The notes under the pieces are model-generated. The model made no database searches. It had not been told where the DNA came from and worked only from the letters and a program-made list of their open reading frames with translations. Below, one piece after another: positions 20,311-25,293 of a stretch of DNA of 25,293 bases (position 1 is the first letter of the stretch; every line of letters begins with the position of its first letter). A program made the translations under genes and the position numbers. The stretch is from JAZDEU01 sp043808545 (GTDB lineage Bacteria > Patescibacteriota > Patescibacteriia > JAZDEU01): NCBI GenBank assembly GCA_043808545.1, contig JAZDEU010000042.1, forward strand, positions 1 to 25,293, in the 5' to 3' direction.

Positions 20311-21081
20311 TTATTTAGTCAGTATCCTGTTCCCTTTATCCGTTATCGCAATAGTGTGTTCAAAATGGGCGGATAATTTTCTGTCCGTTGTAACAACTGT
20401 CCATTCATCCTCTAAAATTTCTACTTGATATCCTCCAACATTAACCATAGGTTCAATCGCAATAGTCATACCTTCTTTCAATAATATTCTTTTAAAACTA
20501 TTTTTCTGGACAAAATTAGGGATTGCGGGAGGTTCATGCACATATTTTCCAACTCCGTGTCCGACTAAAGCGCGCACAACTGAATAATGATTTTTTATAA
20601 CATAATCTTCTACCGCCTTAGATATATCATCAACATAATTTCCAGCTTTCGCTTTGTTTATCCCTGTTTCTAATGCCTTTCTTGTAACTTTTAAAAGCCT
20701 ATTCGCTTCTTTACTTATTTTTCCGACTGGGAAAGTCTTTGCCATGTCTGTAAAAAGTCCTTTATATTCCATCCCCGCATCTATCCCTATAATATCTCCA
20801 GATTTTAATCTTCTGGCCGGTTTAGACGGACAATGGACTACTTCTTCATTTATTGACGCGCATAGCGCTGTTGGAAACGCGGTATCATTAACATTGCTTC
20901 TATAATTTTTAAAAGAAGGCTTTCCGCCGCTTTCTTCTATTAACCTAACAGCAAGATCTTCTAAAAATCCTGTAGTTATACCAGGTTTTACCGCATCGCC
21001 AAGCTCATCTAAAATTCTAGCTAAAATATGTCCGCCTTCCGCCATTATTTCTATCTCTTCTTTTGTTTTTATATAAATCAT
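20311..21081 (-). CDS. map: Methionine aminopeptidase, type I
   Basis: Removes the initiator Met from new proteins; cytoplasmic, two-metal enzyme. The start is set at ATG 21081 (MIYIKTKEEIEIMAEGGHIL), the normal start for the family; a 10-codon longer frame would need TTG. Metal ligands: D in IGIDAGMEYKG and in LFTDMAKTF, H in VGHGVGKYVHEPP, E in IAIEPMVNVGG and E in HFEHTIAI. About 256 aa, as expected. The substrate-site His is in NEEVVHCPS. ATG, weak upstream purines only. Confidence 0.96.
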   Translation of the reverse strand: MIYIKTKEEIEIMAEGGHILARILDELGDAVKPGITTGFLEDLAVRLIEESGGKPSFKNYRSNVNDTAFPTALCASINEEVVHCPSKPARRLKSGDIIGIDAGMEYKGLFTDMAKTFPVGKISKEANRLLKVTRKALETGINKAKAGNYVDDISKAVEDYVIKNHYSVVRALVGHGVGKYVHEPPAIPNFVQKNSFKRILLKEGMTIAIEPMVNVGGYQVEILEDEWTVVTTDRKLSAHFEHTIAITDKGNRILTK

Positions 21082-21116
21082 ACTCAACAAAAAATTAAAG
21101 CAAAAAAACAATTTTT

Positions 21117-21275
21117 AGGGTTCAAGTAAAAATAACTTGTTGAATTTCGCTCAGATTTGCTTCAAATTTGCTTCTTAAAAATCTAAAGAATAGCGAGCTA
21201 TTTTGAGGATTTTTAAGGAGTAAAGATGAAGTGAATATGAGATGAAATTAGGGAAGTTATTTTTACTTGAGCCCT
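21117..21275. mobile_element. MITE-like long palindrome, 159 bp
   Basis: Terminal inverted repeats agggttcaagtaaaaataactt (21117-21138) and its complement at 21254-21275, 22 bp with one mismatch. Inner pairs (cttcttaaaaatc against gatttttaaggag) and a central palindrome aatagcgagctatt make the whole unit one imperfect hairpin. No ORF. It fills most of the gap between divergent map and corA. Confidence 0.75.
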
Positions 21276-21425
21276 TAGTTCCCTGTTTTGAAAAATAAAA
21301 ATATTTTTTTAAACCTTGTTATGTTATTCTATTTCCCGCCTTGTCTCACATCTAGCGAGATATTTTCTATTGCTTTCTTAATTTATATTCTATCAAACAT
21401 CTTAAAAAATTGCCATAGCAAAAAT

Positions 21426-21454
21426 TTGCGTAGCTTTAAAAAATATTGTATAAT
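21426..21454 (+). promoter_or_regulatory. Sigma-70 promoter for corA
   Basis: TTGCGT (21426-21431), 17-bp spacer, TATAAT (21449-21454). Predicted start is about 21461, 40-60 nt before the possible corA starts. Confidence 0.8.
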
Positions 21455-21491
21455 AACAACTAGAATTGAAATTATAATTTAAATTTTATGA

Positions 21492-21519
21492 TTCATAATT
21501 CATGTTTCATAATTCATGT
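21492..21519 (+). repeat. 14-mer ttcataattcatgt x2 at the corA start
   Basis: Two perfect tandem copies, followed by ttcatg. They create several ATGs (21502, 21516, 21523) in competing frames just at the start of corA. Confidence 0.8.
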
Positions 21520-21522
21520 TTC

Positions 21523-22464
21523 ATGTCCAGCATCCAAACTATACAATACCAAAATTTCAGTTGGATAGATATTCATTGTGGCAATGAGAAAGGAAAAGGA
21601 ATAAAATATTTAGAAAAAAATTTTAATTTCCATCCTTTAGATATAGAAGACTGCATAGCCATAACCCATAGAGCAAAATGCGACCAATACGAACATTATT
21701 CTTTTTTAATTTTACTATTTCCCATTTATGACAAAAGAACAAGGGAAATTATTACGGCTGAAATTGACTTTTTTATAGGTAAAGATTATCTCGTTACCGT
21801 CCACCGCGATAGTAATTTAAAATCATTTATTGAATTTTTTAAAAGGTGTCAAAAAAATGAACTGGAAAAAGAAAAATTTTTATCTCTTCCTCCCGAAAAA
21901 TTACTTTATGAAATAATAAATAGATTATATAAAAATTGCTCCCCAATGCTGGACCACATTTCTGCGGATATTGATCATATAGAAAAACAAATTTTCGCCG
22001 GACATGAAAAAGAAATGGTGCAAGAAATTTCAATAATCCGCAGAAACATTACCGATTTTAGAAAAATTATGCAAGCGCATAAAAATGTTATCAAAAAATT
22101 AACTTATTCTCTGCAGGAAAGTCCTCTTTTCGCAATTCAAAAAACAGACGCGTATTATAATAATTTACTTGACCACACTAAAGAAATATGGGATGCGTTG
22201 GAAAATTTTAAAGAACGGATAGAGGCGTTGCAAGAAACAAATGAATCTTTAATAAAATTTCAATTAAATGATATCATGAAAATCCTTACTATAATTTCAG
22301 TAATCACTTTTCCTGTTACTCTAATCGCCGCTATTTTCGGGATGAATACTACGAACAGCATGCCTTTTATCAATAACCGTTACGGATTTTTAATAATTAT
22401 TGGAATAATGATATCTATCGCAGGATTTATGCTTGCACATTTCAAACGAAAAAATTGGATGTAG
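21523..22464 (+). CDS. corA: CorA-type divalent cation (Mg/Co) transporter
   Basis: Pentameric inner-membrane channel. The N-terminal cytoplasmic domain is about 1-240 (HPLDIEDCIA; DFFIGKDYLVTVHR), followed by the long stalk helix (SADIDHIEKQIF; IWDALENFKERIEALQETNESLIKF). The two C-terminal membrane helices start at KILTIISVITFPVTLIAAIFGMN and YGFLIIIGIMISIAGFML; the G-M-N selectivity motif ends the first, and the tail FKRKNWM is typical. The start is chosen at ATG 21523 (MSSIQTIQYQNFSW); an in-frame ATG at 21502 lies in a tandem repeat and would add MFHNSCF. No Shine-Dalgarno at either. Confidence 0.93.
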   Translation: MSSIQTIQYQNFSWIDIHCGNEKGKGIKYLEKNFNFHPLDIEDCIAITHRAKCDQYEHYSFLILLFPIYDKRTREIITAEIDFFIGKDYLVTVHRDSNLKSFIEFFKRCQKNELEKEKFLSLPPEKLLYEIINRLYKNCSPMLDHISADIDHIEKQIFAGHEKEMVQEISIIRRNITDFRKIMQAHKNVIKKLTYSLQESPLFAIQKTDAYYNNLLDHTKEIWDALENFKERIEALQETNESLIKFQLNDIMKILTIISVITFPVTLIAAIFGMNTTNSMPFINNRYGFLIIIGIMISIAGFMLAHFKRKNWM

Positions 22465-22523
22465 AAAGTCAGACGAATTCACACTAAGCACGAAATAAAA
22501 TTATAACTGCTTGATACATAATA

Positions 22524-23537
22524 CTAGATGCTCAATACTTTTTTTATATCTTCCACGCTTTCCACTTGAGACAACTTTTCCCTCAATTCTTTCGCATTTT
22601 CCCATCCTTTCACATACCACAACAGGTGTTTTCTCATTTCAATAATCCCATAATCGCCTTTTAATTTATAAACTGACTTCGCGTGTTCTAACGCGATTTT
22701 TTTTATTTCATCCATATTGCTCCCCCTCCTTTGAGGAGGGGGTTGAGGGGAGATTTTTCCACGCATATACTCTTTTATTTCCCTAAACAACCACGGTTTG
22801 CCAAGCGCGCCTTGAGCAAGTCCAATTCCATCAGCGCCGGTTTTTTCTATCATAATTTTTGCGTCTTCCACAGTTTTAATTCCGCCATTTGCCAATACCA
22901 CTATCTTATCTCCTACTAAATCCACGACTGCTTTTATCATCTCATAATCTACTTCCCCGCTAAAACCCTGTTCATAAGTTCTCCCATGCACCATTACAGC
23001 CGCAATCGGAAGATCAATAATATTTTTCATAAAATCTAACGCTGTCACTTTGCACTTTCGCGTTGATTCGCTTTCACATTCGCGTTGATTCGCGTATAAC
23101 CCGCTTCGTATTTTAACACTCACCGGAATATCAACAGCATCCAAAACTGTTTGAATAATTTTTTTGCTCAATGCTAAATCGCGCATCAGAGCAACACCGC
23201 TATCATCCTTTACTATTTTTTTAGCCGGACATCCAAAATTTATATCAATCCCATCCGCTCCTGCTTTTTTAGCAATCATAGCCGCCTTCTTGAATAATTC
23301 TGGTCTCTTTCCGAATAATTGAACAACGACAGGATGCTCTTTTTTCCCTATTTTTAAAAGTTCCATTGTTTTTTTACTATCATAATACAAAGCATCCGCG
23401 GACACCATTTCCGAATACACAACATCAGCTCCCATCTCGCGGCAAAGAATGCGAAAAGCGCTGTCAGTAATTCCCGCCATTGGCGCTAACGCCAAGATAG
23501 GTTTCTTTAATTTTAGCCAAAAATTAACTCTTGACAT
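22524..23537 (-). CDS. dusB: tRNA-dihydrouridine synthase (DusB-like)
   Basis: FMN enzyme reducing uridine to dihydrouridine in tRNA. TIM-barrel motifs: LALAPMAGITDSAFR (about 15-29), VVQLFGKRPE, DGIDINFGCPAKKIV with the catalytic Cys, ALMRD, VSVKIRSG, VMVHGRTYEQGFSG, VLANGGIKTVEDA and GADGIGLAQGALGKPWLF. At 337 aa it is near the family length but contains two repeat-derived pieces in frame: residues about 149-161 (NQRECESESTRK; attcgcg words) and about 262-273 (SPQPPPQRRG; palindrome at 22721-22753). Both are on loops after barrel strands. Its start codon overlaps the -35 box of the divergent pilin promoter. Dus subtype is not certain. Confidence 0.93.
   Translation of the reverse strand: MSRVNFWLKLKKPILALAPMAGITDSAFRILCREMGADVVYSEMVSADALYYDSKKTMELLKIGKKEHPVVVQLFGKRPELFKKAAMIAKKAGADGIDINFGCPAKKIVKDDSGVALMRDLALSKKIIQTVLDAVDIPVSVKIRSGLYANQRECESESTRKCKVTALDFMKNIIDLPIAAVMVHGRTYEQGFSGEVDYEMIKAVVDLVGDKIVVLANGGIKTVEDAKIMIEKTGADGIGLAQGALGKPWLFREIKEYMRGKISPQPPPQRRGSNMDEIKKIALEHAKSVYKLKGDYGIIEMRKHLLWYVKGWENAKELREKLSQVESVEDIKKVLSI
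22721..22753. repeat. In-frame palindrome inside dusB
   Basis: tccccctcctttgaggaggggg followed by ttgaggggaga: a stem of about 9 bp. Same family as 10085-10118 and 9452-9485; encodes SPQPPPQRRGS. Confidence 0.85.
23057..23093. repeat. 15-mer ttcgcgttgattcgc x2 inside dusB
   Basis: Copies at 23057-23071 and 23079-23093, 22 bp apart, read in frame as NQRECESESTRK. Related to words in the GT4 gene and hydG. Confidence 0.75.
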
Positions 23538-23559
23538 AAATAATAAAATATGCTATACT
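23531..23559 (+). promoter_or_regulatory. Consensus sigma-70 promoter for the pilin gene
   Basis: TTGACA (23531-23536), 17-bp spacer, TATACT (23554-23559) with extended -10 TG. Predicted start at about 23566, about 35 nt before ATG 23601. The -35 box overlaps the dusB start codon. Confidence 0.88.
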
Positions 23560-23600
23560 TTTCTATTCCCTTAAAACTAATCCCAAAAACATAAAACTAT

Positions 23601-24033
23601 ATGAATTTACTTAAAAAAACTAAAAAATAATCAATCAGGTTTTGGATTAACTGAACTAATGGCTACAATTTCAATTATTGGTATTGTCGGAACTGTTAGC
23701 GCCGCAAAATTAGATAATGCGCTAGTTGCCGCGCGCGACGCAAATAGAATGATGAACATACATCAAGTTCAAACTGCTCTAAACATCTATTATGATGATA
23801 ACTTATCTTACCCAGTTTACCAGAAAAGCGAACAACCATCAAGTGATGGCTATAAATATTTAGAATCTTATTTGCTAAATTCTGAAAACCAATATATTTC
23901 AGAATTGCCAATTGATCCATTAAACAAAGATGAATATGTTTATAAATATTGGAGCGATGGACAAAAATTTGAGATAAGTTATGGATTAGAGGATGCGAAA
24001 GAAGAAAAAACACAAATTGCTATGGGGATGTAA
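23601..24033 (+). CDS. Type IV pilin / type II secretion pseudopilin with a -1 frameshift in an A7 run
   Basis: From ATG 23601 the frame reads MNLLKK and then goes out of phase at a run of seven A (23613-23619). If the run is six A, it reads MNLLKKLKNNQSGFGLTEL and runs straight into the long frame (MATISIIGIVG..., first in-frame ATG 23659). The restored protein (about 144 aa) has a textbook prepilin leader: basic N-terminus, peptidase cleavage after Gly in QSG/FGLTE, Glu at mature position 5, then a hydrophobic helix. The mature part (DNALVAARDANRMMNIHQVQTALNIYYDDNLSYP) is typical of small CPR pilins; the ending is Glu/Lys-rich. A start at 23659 would lose the leader and half the helix. As read, the gene needs slippage or is off, unless the base is a sequencing error. 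Confidence 0.8.
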
Positions 24034-24055
24034 AATTAAAATAATATTGAAAACT

Positions 24056-24080
24056 AAAAACAGGCATCGCCTGTTTTTTT
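24056..24080 (+). terminator. Intrinsic terminator of the pilin gene, possibly bidirectional
   Basis: aaaaacaggc-atc-gcctgttttttt: stem of 7 GC-rich bp plus A-U pairs, loop of 3, then U7. The A-run on the other side lets it also end hicA transcripts coming from the right. Confidence 0.9.
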
Positions 24081-24095
24081 ACTGAAATTATTAAA

Positions 24096-24317
24096 TTACA
24101 AATCTAAAAATACATCCCTATCAATATCTAATTGCTTAATAATTGCCTTAATAATCGGAACACCAATATATTTACCGCCGTGAGGATTGGGAATAAAAAT
24201 TCTATGATTTCCTTTGAGCATATACTCGTGCCTTGTCGCAGAAAAAGGACCATCAAAATTCAGTTTCTTTAATTTCTTTATCAATTCCCTTCTTCCTATA
24301 GGAGTAATTTTAGGCAT
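24096..24317 (-). CDS. hicA: HicA toxin (mRNA interferase)
   Basis: 73 aa, normal for HicA, a double-stranded-RNA-binding-fold ribonuclease. ITPIGRRELIKKLKKLNF is followed by the catalytic His in SATRHEYMLKGNHRIFIP, then HGGKYIGVPIIKAIIKQLDIDRDVFLDL. It overlaps hicB by 8 bp, with antitoxin first. Toxin and antitoxin are probably co-translated. Confidence 0.88.
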   Translation of the reverse strand: MPKITPIGRRELIKKLKKLNFDGPFSATRHEYMLKGNHRIFIPNPHGGKYIGVPIIKAIIKQLDIDRDVFLDL

Positions 24318-24558
24318 AAATAATATTTTTGTTCTCTTTAAAAACCGCCAATTCTTGATGTTTTTGCAAACTTACTATTATATAATCCTCTATAACTTCG
24401 GCAACCTGTTGTCTTGCGTCTTCAATATTATCAGCTTGAGCGTATACTCCCGGCAAATCTTTTAAAATCGCACACCAACTTTTAGTTTCCGCATCATATT
24501 CATACTGAACTTTTTTCAGCATTTTTTCTATGTAGTTGTTTATAAATAAATTTAACAT
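24310..24558 (-). CDS. hicB: HicB antitoxin (short form)
   Basis: 82 aa from ATG 24558; the in-frame ATG at 24522 (MLKKVQYEYDAETKSW) fits the family start better. The HicB RNase H-like core is visible: YEYDAETKSWCAILKDLPGVYAQADNIEDARQQVAEVIEDYIIVSLQKHQEL. There is no C-terminal ribbon-helix-helix or HTH, so it may neutralise HicA without strong DNA binding. It follows DUF2283 by 30 bp on the same strand. Confidence 0.87.
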   Translation of the reverse strand: MLNLFINNYIEKMLKKVQYEYDAETKSWCAILKDLPGVYAQADNIEDARQQVAEVIEDYIIVSLQKHQELAVFKENKNIIYA

Positions 24559-24588
24559 ATACTAATATAATAAATATTAATTGGCGGA

Positions 24589-24804
24589 CTAGGCTACTTG
24601 CCAAGACATCTCCTTCTTAGCAAAATCTGATTTAAACTTGCGCGGCAATCTTTGCGACGCGTCCAGAATTTCAATGCCTATAATTTTACCTCTCTTATCA
24701 TAATCAAAAATAATCCCTTCTTTTACTTCGTCGCTTTCTTCATAATCATTTTCATTGAAACGAAGATAAAACGCGTCTTCTTTTTTATCATAATGAAATT
24801 TCAT
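24589..24804 (-). CDS. DUF2283 family protein (putative antitoxin)
   Basis: 71 aa: MKFHYDKKEDAFYLRFNENDYEESDEVKEGIIFDYDKRGKIIGIEILDASQRLP is a good match to the DUF2283 pattern (YD-x3-DA-x-Y; DYD-x2-G-x2-IGIEI). Such genes are often next to DUF4258-type putative toxins. Here it starts inside the end of the upstream gene (4-bp overlap, 24801-24804), suggesting translational coupling. Antitoxin role is inferred from context. Confidence 0.85.
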   Translation of the reverse strand: MKFHYDKKEDAFYLRFNENDYEESDEVKEGIIFDYDKRGKIIGIEILDASQRLPRKFKSDFAKKEMSWQVA

Positions 24805-25013
24805 ATATACTTATTAATTTTAGAAGTAATAAATGCAGTTATAATTCTTTTCACGCCATTCATTTTCTCATAAATTACTACGCACAAATATTTTTTATTT
24901 TTTCTTTTGAAAATTTTAACTGCCTTTATTCTTTCTAACTGAAATATTATTTTATCAGGATAATTAGTATCTGTTGAAATAGTGCAACCTTTAGGTGTCA
25001 GGCACCTACGCAC
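24801..25013 (-). pseudogene. DUF4258-like putative toxin, 5' end replaced by a palindromic element
   Basis: The conserved part begins at about YPDKIIFQLERIKAVKIFKRKNKKYLCVVIYEKMNGVKRIITAFITSKINKY, the C-terminal half of DUF4258-like proteins (from memory, the usual N-terminal His and R-M-x2-R segment would precede it). The first 17 codons (from GTG 25013) are read from the element at 24962-25124, and no ATG is available upstream before a stop. So the gene is 5'-truncated and probably inactive or altered, leaving DUF2283 without its normal partner. Confidence 0.6.
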
Positions 25014-25124
25014 ATAATTTTATCCATCAATATTTTTCGTCCATTAAGCCTTTTTTGAAATTTAAAGTTTAAGTTATTAGGTGCCTGACACCGATTCAAA
25101 AGACTATTTCAACAGCAACTAATT
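24962..25124. mobile_element. MITE-like element with ggtgtcaggcacc arms, 163 bp
   Basis: Outer inverted repeats: aattagtatctgttgaaatagt (24962-24983) and its complement at 25103-25124, two mismatches. Inside: ttaggtgtcaggcacct (24991-25006) and its complement attaggtgcctgacacc (about 25077-25093). Each inner copy is itself partly palindromic. No ORF of its own. Similar ggtgcctgacacc palindromes are familiar near REP/Y1 transposases, but no transposase lies in the window. Confidence 0.75.
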
Positions 25125-25293
25125 AACTGTTTCTTGCGCCAGTTCCATAGAAATGGGACTGTCGCCCAAATAAATTTTTGGTAAAAAACTAACAGCGCTT
25201 AACAAAATTATCTTAAATCTTGTTAACCTTTGTTAACTTTTTATCATTTTTACTCTTTTTTATCTCTTTTAAAACATAATAATCCCTTGACGG

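Noticed and set aside
24310..24804. DUF2283 and HicB as one toxin-antitoxin pair
   Set aside because: HicB clearly pairs with HicA (8-bp overlap) and DUF2283 is coupled to the upstream DUF4258-like frame (4-bp overlap); the 30-bp gap separates two systems.
25125..25293. Short hydrophobic minus-strand frame (KIILLSAVSFLPKIYLG) at the window edge
   Set aside because: No ATG, stop codons nearby on both sides and too short to judge; the rest of this edge shows only AT-rich sequence and a small cagttcc/gggactg hairpin. Could be the remnant of a gene outside the window.
1..25293. tRNA or rRNA genes
   Set aside because: No stretch with a T-loop (GGTTCRANNCC) and acceptor pairing was found by eye on either strand; a covariance-model scan would be decisive.

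Overview
The window looks like a piece of an AT-rich Patescibacteria/CPR chromosome (genetic code 11; no gene needs UGA read as an amino acid). The reasons are its short enzyme variants (Pgk 366 aa, a HypA-like protein of 80 aa), a pair of group 3b NiFe-hydrogenase/sulfhydrogenase-type electron-transfer subunits of the kind known in CPR, a type IV pilin, small toxin-antitoxin genes, start codons that mostly lack a Shine-Dalgarno sequence, and very dense short repeats. This placement is inferred from gene content; no marker gene is present to prove it.

Layout. Positions 1-11.3 kb are all on the minus strand: uvrA, a frameshifted small gene, dgkA, a GT4 glycosyltransferase, an alpha/beta hydrolase, an unknown protein, an S41 (Ctp) protease, hydG and hydB, then a shortened prephenate dehydratase (pheA). 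At 11.55 kb lies a divergent promoter pair. Leftward it drives pheA through a leader that looks like a complete amino-acid attenuator; rightward it drives a secreted CAP-domain protein, followed by a divergent-PAP2 membrane protein with its own promoter. Positions 13.2-21.1 kb are minus again: gpmI, a WecG/TagA-Nudix fusion, pgk, a methyltransferase, an AlbA_2/Schlafen-type regulator, hypA-like, ruvX and map. Then come corA (+), dusB (-), a pilin gene (+) whose signal peptide is cut off by a one-base slip in an A7 run, and a minus-strand toxin-antitoxin cluster: a truncated DUF4258-like gene, DUF2283, hicB and hicA. A palindromic element has replaced the start of the DUF4258-like gene.

Three things stand out. 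(1) The pheA leader has a consensus promoter, a 27-codon peptide rich in Phe, Tyr and Trp starting almost at the predicted transcription start, and mutually exclusive antiterminator and terminator (U6) hairpins. (2) Short palindromic repeats lie in frame inside uvrA, hydG, hydB (several) and dusB, and some palindromes are nested inside others. (3) Nearly every gap between co-directional genes is an inverted repeat whose arms are built from short AT-rich words repeated in tandem. The words differ from site to site, and the arms often supply stop codons or C-terminal codons of the flanking gene.

Functionally the window mixes glycolysis (gpmI, pgk), DNA repair and RNA modification (uvrA, ruvX, dusB), protein maturation (map), envelope functions (dgkA, GT4, WecG, PAP2-like, CAP, Ctp, pilin, corA) and an incomplete hydrogenase module (hydB, hydG and a zinc-finger-less HypA) without the catalytic subunits.
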